A stretch of DNA of 64,000 nucleotides from JABCZZ01 sp964454545 (GTDB lineage: Bacteria > Pseudomonadota > Alphaproteobacteria > Rickettsiales > JABCZZ01): assembly GCA_964454545.1 (NCBI GenBank), contig CAYVTI010000007.1, positions 8,454-72,453 of the forward strand, written 5' to 3'. The stretch's first letter is position 1. Each line of letters starts with the position of its first letter. The position numbers and the translations under genes are program-made. Below, in pieces: positions 26,855 to 34,743 of this stretch. Below the pieces are notes generated by a model. The model was given only the letters and a program-made list of their open reading frames with translations, searched no databases and was not told the origin of the DNA.

Positions 26855-28285
26855 TCAATGATACGCCTTCACCGCCTGATAGGCGATAGCGCGGGCTTCT
26901 TTTTCAAACCCGGCGGATTTCAGGGATTTGACGACCGGAATTAACGCAAGATCGCTCATCTTGTCGGCGTCCACGTCATCGCAGATGAGCGCCGCGAGCA
27001 GGATGATTTCCGCCTTGCGTTCCGGCTGCGCGGCCTGGCCGAGTTTCTCCAGCCACAGGGCGGGCGGCACTTCGCCGTCAAAGCGGTTCCTGTGGGCAAA
27101 AAGCTTCTGCCACGTATTTTCGGGAACCTGGTATCCCAGCGCCTGCATCAGCGTGAGCAGCTTCTGCAGGCGGCGGCCATCCTGTATCCCGACATCATCA
27201 AGATTAAGCCGCGCAATGACCTGGTTGTCGGAGTCACTGATCTGGCTGCCGGAAAGCGCTGAAACCAGCGTGGTGACATCGCCTGCCAGATCCCTTGCAA
27301 AAGGCTGCTCCGGCAGTTTGCCGCTTTCGGAATTTGGTATGATGCCGATCTGCAGCGCACGCGCCGTCGCTTTCTCGCGCAGCTTCACGTCGGCAGCTGT
27401 ATCCTGCGCAAGGTATTTGACGGCGATCGCGGGCAGGGTGTCAATCCTGTCCTTAAGCTTTTCCGTGTCCCCTGCCATCCTGATGAGCGCGAAATCAAAC
27501 AGGGATATATTTTTAGGCAGTGATTTTATAGGGACATTCCTGTCATTGATGTGGCGCACGGCTTCTTGCAGGAAACTGTCGTCGGAATTGGTTTCATGCA
27601 ACACGTCAAGCCCGACCTGCGCTTCCTCGCGCTTGCCATTATGCGCCTGGCAGGCGACATGGAGTTTTTGCCAGAACAGGGCGCTCCTGTCGTCCAGGGA
27701 ACGCGCATCGGGCTGCGTTTCCTGGCAGGCTTTGTCATAATCCCCGCGCGCAAGCTCGAGCACGGTCTGCAGCTGCTGCAACTGCGGGTTTGCAACGGAA
27801 CCCGGCACGGCCCCTATCATTTGAATTGCCTTTTCGTCCTGGCCGATGTTGATGAGCGTGTCGATCCGCAAATCCAGCCAGCTGGTTTTTGAGGCGCCTG
27901 GAGGCGGATCGGCCTGCGTCATGAGCAGGGCGGCGAGGAGGTTCCTCACCGTTTCGTTGGCGATGCCGGAATGGATCTGGGTGAGAAGGAATTCCGCGGA
28001 TTCACGAGTGCTGTTGTTCCACACCGTGGGTGGCAGGCCGCCATTGCTTGGGTCAAGCGCGCCGAATCCCTCAATGGAAGGCTTACTGATGGGTTCTTCG
28101 CTGATGACGGGCGAAGGCGCTTCGGTATAACCGACATCCGGCTCCCGCTCCGTATCCATATTCTCAGGCGGGGCGTTCAGTTCCTGCGGCGGCCTCGGAT
28201 CAGCCAGGGTTGCCGCCGATCCGAAGGCGAGCATGACGGAAACCGCCAGACTACTCAACAACAGGCTACTTAAAGATGGTTTCAT
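26855..28285 (-). CDS. Secreted or periplasmic protein of unknown function
   Basis: The 476-aa protein begins with a signal peptide (about residues 1-28, ending SAATLADP), then a Pro/Glu-rich stretch and a long, mainly helical region that looks like an alpha-solenoid. I recognise no named domain. It starts within the 3' end of the 43-codon membrane gene at 28266-28397 (20-nt overlap), so the two are translated together. The pair is divergent from aroK, and a similar arrangement next to aroKB is common in Rhodospirillales-type genomes. Function unknown. Confidence 0.7.
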   Translation of the reverse strand: MKPSLSSLLLSSLAVSVMLAFGSAATLADPRPPQELNAPPENMDTEREPDVGYTEAPSPVISEEPISKPSIEGFGALDPSNGGLPPTVWNNSTRESAEFLLTQIHSGIANETVRNLLAALLMTQADPPPGASKTSWLDLRIDTLINIGQDEKAIQMIGAVPGSVANPQLQQLQTVLELARGDYDKACQETQPDARSLDDRSALFWQKLHVACQAHNGKREEAQVGLDVLHETNSDDSFLQEAVRHINDRNVPIKSLPKNISLFDFALIRMAGDTEKLKDRIDTLPAIAVKYLAQDTAADVKLREKATARALQIGIIPNSESGKLPEQPFARDLAGDVTTLVSALSGSQISDSDNQVIARLNLDDVGIQDGRRLQKLLTLMQALGYQVPENTWQKLFAHRNRFDGEVPPALWLEKLGQAAQPERKAEIILLAALICDDVDADKMSDLALIPVVKSLKSAGFEKEARAIAYQAVKAYH

Positions 28286-28397
28286 TATTTAATACTTTCT
28301 CTACGGGGTGCTGCGGGGCTGGGATATCCCTGCTGCTCAGGAGAAACACGCCGCCTGCGGCGATGACAATGACGGAGAATATAATAATCTTTTTCAT
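28266..28397 (-). CDS. Small single-helix membrane protein (43 aa)
   Basis: From ATG 28397 the minus strand encodes MKKIIIFSVIVIAAGGVFLL, then a short tail with DIPAPQHPVEKV. The one membrane helix followed by an IPAP..VEKV motif matches a short, widely conserved alphaproteobacterial ORF found next to shikimate-kinase genes. The stop at 28266 lies inside the start of the 476-aa gene, so translation is probably coupled. Function unknown. Confidence 0.7.
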   Translation of the reverse strand: MKKIIIFSVIVIAAGGVFLLSSRDIPAPQHPVEKVLNNETIFK

Positions 28398-28434
28398 TCT
28401 TCACTCTTTGAAAAGTTTAGTCTATCAGTAGCTC

Positions 28435-29001
28435 ATGAGCGCCGATAATAACACACAAAAAGAAAATCGCAATCCGTTGACGCTGCATCGCTCGCTGGTG
28501 CTTGTGGGGCTGATGGGAGCCGGGAAATCCACGATTGGCCGGAGGCTCGCGCATGAAATCGGCGCGAAATTCGTCGACTCGGACAATGAAATCGCCGAAG
28601 CCGCCGAATGCAGCATTGCCGATATCTTCTCAATCTACGGCGAGGAAATCTTCCGCGATCTGGAAAGGCGCGTCATCACCCGGCTGCTGGCCGGGGAACC
28701 GATGGTGATAGCGACCGGCGGCGGCGCGTTCATCAATCCCGACATACGCGCGGCTATCGCCCGGCAGGCGATGTCGATATGGCTGCGTGCCGACATGGAA
28801 ATATTGCTGGAGCGGGTGTCACGGCGCAATAACCGGCCGTTGCTCGCGGGGGGTGACAAGCGCGCCATCCTCACGCGCCTGATTGAGGAGCGCAATCCTG
28901 TCTATGCCATGGCCGATCTGGTGGTAGACAACAACGCCGGGGAGCATGATAAGATAGTCCATACTATCGTCGAACTGCTCAGGCAGAAGAATATCCTATG
29001 A
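28435..29001 (+). CDS. aroK: Shikimate kinase
   Basis: AroK phosphorylates shikimate to shikimate-3-phosphate. The 188-aa protein has the P-loop GLMGAGKSTIGRRLA, the shikimate-binding DSDNEIAE and GGGAFI motifs, and the LID arginine region (NNRPLLAG). The N-terminus has about 15 extra polar residues. It overlaps aroB by 4 nt (ATGA), the classic alphaproteobacterial arrangement. Confidence 0.95.
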   Translation: MSADNNTQKENRNPLTLHRSLVLVGLMGAGKSTIGRRLAHEIGAKFVDSDNEIAEAAECSIADIFSIYGEEIFRDLERRVITRLLAGEPMVIATGGGAFINPDIRAAIARQAMSIWLRADMEILLERVSRRNNRPLLAGGDKRAILTRLIEERNPVYAMADLVVDNNAGEHDKIVHTIVELLRQKNIL

Positions 29002-30098
29002 AAACTTCGCTGAAAGTTGAGCTTGAAAAGCGCAGTTATGATATCGTGACAGGCGACAACCTGCTGGCAAGGGCCGGCTCGCATATTTCCCCGCTGCTTA
29101 AGGGCAGGAGGGCGGTCATTATAAGCGATGAGAACGTGGCGAAGCTGTGCCTGCCTGCGCTGGAAAAATCACTGGATGAATTTGCTGTCCGGCATGCAAG
29201 CATCGTTCTTCCGAGCGGAGAGCAAACAAAGAGTTTTGGCGAACTTGAAAGGCTGCTGGACAGGCTGCTCGATATGACGCCGGATCGCAGCATTATGCTG
29301 ATTGCGCTGGGCGGAGGCGTTATCGGCGATATTACCGGGTTTGCTGCAAGCATCCTGCTGCGCGGCGTCGATTTCATCCAGGTTCCGACTACCTTACTGG
29401 CGCAGGTCGATAGTTCGGTCGGCGGCAAGACGGGAATAAACACGCGGCAGGGCAAAAACCTTATCGGTTCTTTTTATCAGCCCAGGCTGGTTATTGCCGA
29501 TACCGGGATATTGCTGACGCTGCCTAAGCGCCAGCTGCTTGCGGGATATGCCGAGGCGGTGAAATATGGCCTGATAAACGATCCGCAGCTGTTTGCGTGG
29601 TTCGAGGAAAACGGGGAGAACGCGATTAACGGCGATAGTGTTGCGCTTTCCCATATGGTGCGCGAAAGCTGCCGGAAAAAAGCGGAAATCGTCGCAAGCG
29701 ACGAACGCGAGTCAGGAGTAAGGGCGCTGCTTAATTTCGGCCATACGCTGGGGCATGCGCTCGAAGCGGAAACTTCCTATAGCGATATCCTGCTGCACGG
29801 TGAGGCGGTGGCTGTCGGCATGCTGCTTGCCATGCGCCTTTCCGTCATGCGCGGATTGTGCAAGGAACAGGACTATGATCGCGTAAAAAAACATTTCACC
29901 AGAATCGGCCTGCCTGCTTCCCCACGTGATATCGCATTTAAATTTAATGCCGACCGGCTTATAGAACATTGCTACCACGACAAAAAAGCCAAGGACGGCG
30001 GCCTCACCTTCATCCTCGCCAGGGGAATCGGTAAAACCTTCATCGCTGATGACGTCAGCAGAGCGGAGGTTGAAAAGGTGCTTGCCGCCGAACTGTAA
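28998..30098 (+). CDS. aroB: 3-dehydroquinate synthase
   Basis: AroB closes DAHP to 3-dehydroquinate using NAD and a metal. The 366-aa protein has ALGGGVIGDITGFAAS, the PTTLLAQVDSSVGGKTGIN block and the metal-ligand histidines in NFGHTLGHALE and LHGEAVAVGM. With aroK just upstream and aroA elsewhere in the window, three shikimate-pathway enzymes are present here. Confidence 0.96.
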   Translation: MKTSLKVELEKRSYDIVTGDNLLARAGSHISPLLKGRRAVIISDENVAKLCLPALEKSLDEFAVRHASIVLPSGEQTKSFGELERLLDRLLDMTPDRSIMLIALGGGVIGDITGFAASILLRGVDFIQVPTTLLAQVDSSVGGKTGINTRQGKNLIGSFYQPRLVIADTGILLTLPKRQLLAGYAEAVKYGLINDPQLFAWFEENGENAINGDSVALSHMVRESCRKKAEIVASDERESGVRALLNFGHTLGHALEAETSYSDILLHGEAVAVGMLLAMRLSVMRGLCKEQDYDRVKKHFTRIGLPASPRDIAFKFNADRLIEHCYHDKKAKDGGLTFILARGIGKTFIADDVSRAEVEKVLAAEL

Positions 30099-30118
30099 TT
30101 TTTGCAAGGGGGGTTACC

Positions 30119-31477
30119 ATGAAAAGCATAAACCCGGCCACCGGCGAAACCATACGCGAATATGCGCCGCATACGGAGCAGCAGATTGCCGGGCGTATCG
30201 CGCACGCGCATGCCTGTTTTCTGGAATGGAAGGAAGTTCCATTTGCAAAACGCGCAGCCCCGATGCGCGCTGCTGCGGGCGTTCTGCGCAAACGCCAGGC
30301 CGAACTCGCTATTCTTATGGCGGAAGAAATGGGCAAGCCTCTTAAAGAAGGCGGGCAGGAAATCGAGAAATGCGCCACGGCTTGCGAATATTATGCAGGC
30401 AACGCCGAAGAACTGCTTGCGGACGAACATATCAAGACCGAAGCGCGCTCAAGCTTCGTGACCTACCAGCCGCTTGGCGTGATACTCGCCATCATGCCGT
30501 GGAACTTCCCTTTCTGGCAGGTGTTCCGCTTTGCCGCGCCGCATCTAATGGCAGGCAATGCCGGTGTGCTCAAGCACGCTTCCAACGTATCCGGCTGCGC
30601 CCTTGCGATAGAGGAAATCTTCCATGAGGCCGGGTTTCCGGAAGGATGTTTTACCACATTACTGGTGAGTGGTGCGGAAGTGGATAAGGTTATCGAAAAT
30701 TCGCACATCCGTGCGGTGACGCTCACCGGCAGCAGCGAAGCAGGCAAGGCAGTTGCGGCCAAAGCCGGTGCGTATCTCAAGAAAACGGTGCTGGAGCTGG
30801 GCGGCAGCGACCCGTATGTGGTGCTTCCTGATGCCGATATCAAGGCGGCCGCCACGGAATGTGCGAAAAGCCGCCTGGTAAACGCCGGGCAAAGCTGCAT
30901 CGCGGCGAAACGGTTTATCGTCGTTTCTTCGGTAAGAGAAGAATTCGAGCGGCATTTCCTCGCGTATTTTAAAACTATCGTCATGGGTGATCCCAGGGAT
31001 GTTACCACCACAATGGGTCCTCTGGCGCGCGCTGATCTGCGTGATACGCTGCAAAAGCAGGTGGTGGAAAGCCTGGCAGGGGGGGCGAAGCTGCTTTTAG
31101 GTGGCAAGGCGCCGGAAGGCAAAGGCGCGTTTTATCCCCCGACCATATTAACCGCGGTAAAGCCTGGCATGCCTGCGTTTGACGAAGAACTTTTCGGGCC
31201 GGTGGCGGCGATAGTCGAGGCGAAGGATGAGGAAGAAGCGTTTACATTCGCCAACAGGAGCAGGTTTGGTCTTGGCAGTGCGGTATTTACTTCCAACATG
31301 GAGCGCGCAGCGATGCTCGCGAAGAAACTTGACGCCGGGCAGGCCTTCGTGAATGCGCTTGTGCGCTCGGATCCGCGCCTGCCGTTCGGCGGCGTGAAGG
31401 AAAGCGGTTATGGCCGGGAATTAAGCGCCCTTGGGATAAAGGAGTTCGTCAACGCGAAAACGGTGTATGTGGCATAA
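30119..31477 (+). CDS. NAD(P)-dependent aldehyde dehydrogenase (succinate-semialdehyde type)
   Basis: The 452-aa protein is a short aldehyde dehydrogenase of the succinate-semialdehyde dehydrogenase (Sad/YneI) group. It shows MPWNFPFWQVFR, the catalytic glutamate in LELGGSDPYVV, the nucleophilic cysteine in NAGQSCIAAKR, and the C-terminal FGGVKESGYGRELS. The exact substrate cannot be fixed from sequence. A purine-rich AAGGGGGG site precedes ATG 30119, and the next gene starts within its stop codon. Confidence 0.9.
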   Translation: MKSINPATGETIREYAPHTEQQIAGRIAHAHACFLEWKEVPFAKRAAPMRAAAGVLRKRQAELAILMAEEMGKPLKEGGQEIEKCATACEYYAGNAEELLADEHIKTEARSSFVTYQPLGVILAIMPWNFPFWQVFRFAAPHLMAGNAGVLKHASNVSGCALAIEEIFHEAGFPEGCFTTLLVSGAEVDKVIENSHIRAVTLTGSSEAGKAVAAKAGAYLKKTVLELGGSDPYVVLPDADIKAAATECAKSRLVNAGQSCIAAKRFIVVSSVREEFERHFLAYFKTIVMGDPRDVTTTMGPLARADLRDTLQKQVVESLAGGAKLLLGGKAPEGKGAFYPPTILTAVKPGMPAFDEELFGPVAAIVEAKDEEEAFTFANRSRFGLGSAVFTSNMERAAMLAKKLDAGQAFVNALVRSDPRLPFGGVKESGYGRELSALGIKEFVNAKTVYVA

Positions 31478-32025
31478 TGACAATTAGAAATATTATAATT
31501 GCGGGTATTGCCGCCTTACTGATGCTGTTTGCCGGAGTTTCTTACTTTATCTATCCATCCCTGGTCATGCGGCATAAGACCGTGCAGGCGCTGGAGGAAC
31601 TGAACGCGGCGGTAGCTGCGCGTGAGCGCACGAAAATAAACGCGGCGCTGAAGCAAATGCTCGCGGAGCGGGCGCATATCAAACTGAACGTAAGATTCCT
31701 TTTCGCATCGCGCCCGAATTCCCCGCCTGTGGCGCAGGAATTCGACAAGGAACATTTCCTGGCGTTCGTGGATAATATTCTTTATTCGCTGGAAGATTAT
31801 CGTTTTGATGCGCGGTTACAGGATTTTCATCCGGACAAGGCCAGGAAAGCGGAAATATCCTTCCATGCTTCAGGCAGGGCGAAGGACTCCGCTTATCTCA
31901 GCAATATGCGTTATGATATAGGCGCTGATTGCGCCGGGCAGGCAGATTTCAATACATCGCAGGCGGTGTGGGATGACATGGAATGCACGGTGTTGCTGGG
32001 GCCGCAGGGAAGGGCTGGAAAATAA
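31477..32025 (+). CDS. Hypothetical membrane-anchored protein
   Basis: The 182-aa product has one N-terminal membrane helix (about residues 7-28) followed by a soluble, probably periplasmic domain with a helical segment rich in Ala, Arg and Glu. No family is recognised. It overlaps the aldehyde dehydrogenase stop (TAATGA), suggesting co-translation. Confidence 0.65.
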   Translation: MTIRNIIIAGIAALLMLFAGVSYFIYPSLVMRHKTVQALEELNAAVAARERTKINAALKQMLAERAHIKLNVRFLFASRPNSPPVAQEFDKEHFLAFVDNILYSLEDYRFDARLQDFHPDKARKAEISFHASGRAKDSAYLSNMRYDIGADCAGQADFNTSQAVWDDMECTVLLGPQGRAGK

Positions 32026-32061
32026 TCTATAGATACCAGTCCGCCCGAAACCGAAGAAGGA

Positions 32062-32137
32062 TGGTGGAGCTGAGGGGAATCGAACCCCTGACCTTATCAT
32101 TGCGAACGATACGCTCTACCAACTGAGCTACAGCCCC
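32062..32137 (-). tRNA. tRNA-Ala (anticodon CGC)
   Basis: Read on the minus strand it forms a full cloverleaf: acceptor GGGGCTG/CAGCTCC, D arm GCTC/GAGC, anticodon stem TATCG/TGATA with loop TTCGCAA, and a T arm with GTTCGATTC. The anticodon is CGC, decoding GCG. The acceptor stem contains the G3-U70 wobble that marks alanine tRNAs, and CCA is encoded. Confidence 0.97.
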
Positions 32138-32181
32138 ATGCTATATTGCCTCTACCTCATAGCGTTCAATCGCGCAACAGG

Positions 32182-33546
32182 TCAGTTTGCCATAAACCGC
32201 AACGTTGCCTTGAGGCCCGGGTTGTTGTCGGCGAAAACGAGCTCCCCGCGGTGCAGCTTGGCCACCGCGTCGACAAGGCTCAGGCCCAGTCCCGTGCCGG
32301 CGGAGGTGCGGCTGGCTTCCATGCGGAAGAACCGCTCTTTTACCTTGTCGTAAAGCGAGGGTGGAATGCCAGGGCCGTTATCCGCGACAACGCATTCTAT
32401 GAACTGTTCGTTCTTCGTGAGGGTAACGGAAATTTTTCCGTTGGCCGGGGTGTATTTTATGGCGTTGTCGATCAGGTTGGCGATGGCCTGCGTGATGAGC
32501 GGCTTGTCACCAGTCGCCATGATACCCAGTGGAATATCGCTTTCGATAACGGTATGTTTCTGTTCGGCCAGTTCATCATAGAAGTCGATGACATTGTCAA
32601 CAACCTGCGACAGGTCAAAAGTGACGATATGGCCGCTGGCCACACCGGATTGCGCCTGTGAAATGCGCAGGATGGAATTGAGGGTCTCGACGAGCGTGTC
32701 AATTTCGTCGATACCCGCTTTTACCGCTTCCTGCACCCTGACTGGCTCCTGCGGGTGCTTGATGATGCTGTCGAGCCGGATGCGGTGACGGTTGAGCGGC
32801 GTGCGCAGGTCATGCGCGATGTTATCGGAAGCCTGCTTGAGGCCATTGACCAGCTCGGCGATACGCGTAAGCATCGCATTCACGTTGCTGGAAAGGTGAT
32901 CGAATTCGTCCTCGCTTCCGCTGACCGGGACTTTCACGTCAAGGTTCCCGCCAATCACCTGGCGGCATATCTGGTTCACCTTCTCGAGCCTGCGCCGGAT
33001 GGTGGCGGAGAACATCGCCCCGCCGAACGCGGTGACCACGAAGGCAAGCACGATGCTGGCCGACACCACGTCGAGCATGACCTGCCGCGTGCGGTCCGGC
33101 CCCTTGAGGCTGTAGCCGATGAGCAGACGGTAGCCGCCGGGGAATATCTTATCGCGCGCGAGCACGTGCACGCCGTTTTCCTCGTTTTTGGAGTCGATAT
33201 AGAATGTCAGCCAGTTTTCCGAGTATTCGATATATTCCGGCCAGGTCTCCATGTTGCCGCCGACGGCTTTCCCCTGGTTATCGACGAGCAGGTAGATAAA
33301 AAGCCCTTCATCATCTTCTTCCATGAATTCGGAAATCTGCTTCTTAAGGTCTTCAACGCCGTGCACATTGAATACCGACTGCGCCTGATTCATCTGTATG
33401 TTGATGCGGTGGCGGATCTGGTTTTCGATTTCCCGCACCGTGGCGAAATAGACGAACGTAAGAATGAGGATGATGGAAACGCAGAAGAAAGCCGCGTAAA
33501 GCAGCGTCAGGCGGAAAATAGTCGAATTGAATAACTTGCGGATCAT
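32182..33546 (-). CDS. Sensor histidine kinase
   Basis: The 454-aa kinase has two membrane helices (about 15-36 and 158-180) flanking a periplasmic sensor of about 120 residues, then a HAMP domain (about 180-235), a DHp domain with the phospho-accepting His245 in HDLRTPLNR, and an HATPase with NLIDNAIKYTP, DNGPGIP and GTGLGLSL. It is the EnvZ/QseC-type layout. The partner regulator gene lies 6 nt upstream in the same operon. The signal is unknown. Confidence 0.93.
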   Translation of the reverse strand: MIRKLFNSTIFRLTLLYAAFFCVSIILILTFVYFATVREIENQIRHRINIQMNQAQSVFNVHGVEDLKKQISEFMEEDDEGLFIYLLVDNQGKAVGGNMETWPEYIEYSENWLTFYIDSKNEENGVHVLARDKIFPGGYRLLIGYSLKGPDRTRQVMLDVVSASIVLAFVVTAFGGAMFSATIRRRLEKVNQICRQVIGGNLDVKVPVSGSEDEFDHLSSNVNAMLTRIAELVNGLKQASDNIAHDLRTPLNRHRIRLDSIIKHPQEPVRVQEAVKAGIDEIDTLVETLNSILRISQAQSGVASGHIVTFDLSQVVDNVIDFYDELAEQKHTVIESDIPLGIMATGDKPLITQAIANLIDNAIKYTPANGKISVTLTKNEQFIECVVADNGPGIPPSLYDKVKERFFRMEASRTSAGTGLGLSLVDAVAKLHRGELVFADNNPGLKATLRFMAN

Positions 33547-33552
33547 CTATGC

Positions 33553-34236
33553 CTACATGTTGGCGCTGACTTTGTATCCCGCTCCCCGGATGGTATGGAT
33601 AAGCGATTTGTCGAATCCCTTGTCGATCTTCTGGCGCAGCTTGCTTACCTGGGCGTCTATCAGGTTGGTCTGCGGGTTGAAATAAAAATCCCATACACCT
33701 TCCAGGAGCATGGTGCGGGTAACCACCTGGTTGGCATGGCGCATGAGGAATTCAAGCAGCTTGAATTCGCGGTTCTGGAGCGGTATGGCTTTTCCGCCGC
33801 GGCTGACGCTGCGGCTGAGCAGGTTCATGACCAGATCGCCTACCTGAAGAATGCCTTCCTGTTCAGGCTGCACTGCATTGCTGCGCCGGGTAAGCGTTTC
33901 GATCCGCGCAAGCAGTTCGGAGAAGGCGAATGGTTTTACCATGTAGTCATCTCCGCCGGAGCGCAGGCCCTTGACGCGCTCTTCGACCTTGGCAAGCGAA
34001 CTCAGCACCAGCACCGGGGTTTTATTGCCGGAAGAACGCAACGCCTGAATCAGGGCGAGACCGTCCAGTTTCGGGAGCATCCTGTCCACCACCAGCGCGT
34101 CATATTTCTGTTCGGTGGCAAGATACAGGCCGTCCATGCCATCCGAGGCCACATCCACGTTATGCCCGGCTTCAATCAGCCCGTCGCGGACATATTCGGC
34201 ATTGCTCTTATCGTCTTCCACTATCAGTATGCGCAT
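33553..34236 (-). CDS. OmpR-family response regulator
   Basis: The 227-aa protein has a receiver domain (acidic pocket VEDD, phospho-acceptor Asp51 in VVDRMLP, then TPVLVLSS) and a C-terminal winged helix ending YKVSANM. It is transcribed just before its sensor kinase. A terminator at 34275-34299 isolates it from the small secreted-protein gene further upstream, so its own promoter should lie in 34237-34275. Target genes are unknown. Confidence 0.94.
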   Translation of the reverse strand: MRILIVEDDKSNAEYVRDGLIEAGHNVDVASDGMDGLYLATEQKYDALVVDRMLPKLDGLALIQALRSSGNKTPVLVLSSLAKVEERVKGLRSGGDDYMVKPFAFSELLARIETLTRRSNAVQPEQEGILQVGDLVMNLLSRSVSRGGKAIPLQNREFKLLEFLMRHANQVVTRTMLLEGVWDFYFNPQTNLIDAQVSKLRQKIDKGFDKSLIHTIRGAGYKVSANM

Positions 34237-34268
34237 GGGAAAACTATATTATACGTGAGATGCTATAC

Positions 34269-34299
34269 AAAAAATCCGTGCCGGAAGCTCCGGCACGGA
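34269..34299 (-). terminator. Rho-independent terminator of the Lys/His-rich protein gene
   Basis: A perfect 10-bp stem TCCGTGCCGG / CCGGCACGGA (34275-34284 and 34290-34299, loop AAGCT) is followed on the minus strand by six Ts. It ends transcription of the gene at 34325-34567 before the response regulator. Confidence 0.88.
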
Positions 34300-34324
34300 T
34301 CCGTGTAATGCATAACCGCCAAAA

Positions 34325-34567
34325 TTACTTAGCAGGCATTGCATCGCCAGCGGGAGCAGCGGATGAATCAGCATCTGACTTTTTGTGGCCTTTCTTGTGG
34401 TGATGGCCTTTGTGAGCTTTATGCTTCTTCGTTTTTGTAGTAGCGGTATCCGCTTTTGCAGGAGCAGCGGCGTCGGCAGCCGGGGCAGCCGGAGCGGCGT
34501 CCTGAGCGAAAGCAGCGGTAGCAGAAAGAATTGCAGCAGCTGCAACGGTAGCAAGAAGTTTATTCAT
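34325..34567 (-). CDS. Small secreted Ala-rich protein with Lys/His-rich tail
   Basis: The 80-aa protein has a signal peptide (about 1-21, ending AAFAQD), an Ala/Pro/Asp-rich segment, and a Lys/His-rich stretch (TKKHKAHKGHHHKKGHKK). It should be a soluble, very basic periplasmic or secreted peptide. The histidines could bind metal, but this is inference. A good ribosome-binding site (AAGGAG) precedes ATG 34567 and a terminator follows, so it is a single-gene unit, probably well expressed. Confidence 0.8.
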   Translation of the reverse strand: MNKLLATVAAAAILSATAAFAQDAAPAAPAADAAAPAKADTATTKTKKHKAHKGHHHKKGHKKSDADSSAAPAGDAMPAK

Positions 34568-34743
34568 GATAGTTTTCTCCTTAGTTTTAATCGGCTAAAT
34601 GCGGTTTACGGGACCTTCCCGAACCCTGAATATTCATTTAACTTAGATTAATGATACAACACTATTGTTATGACTCTTTCACCGCAACATTAATTTTTTG
34701 CAATATTGCTTAATATACTGCCTGAGATACGGGAAGAAACTTT

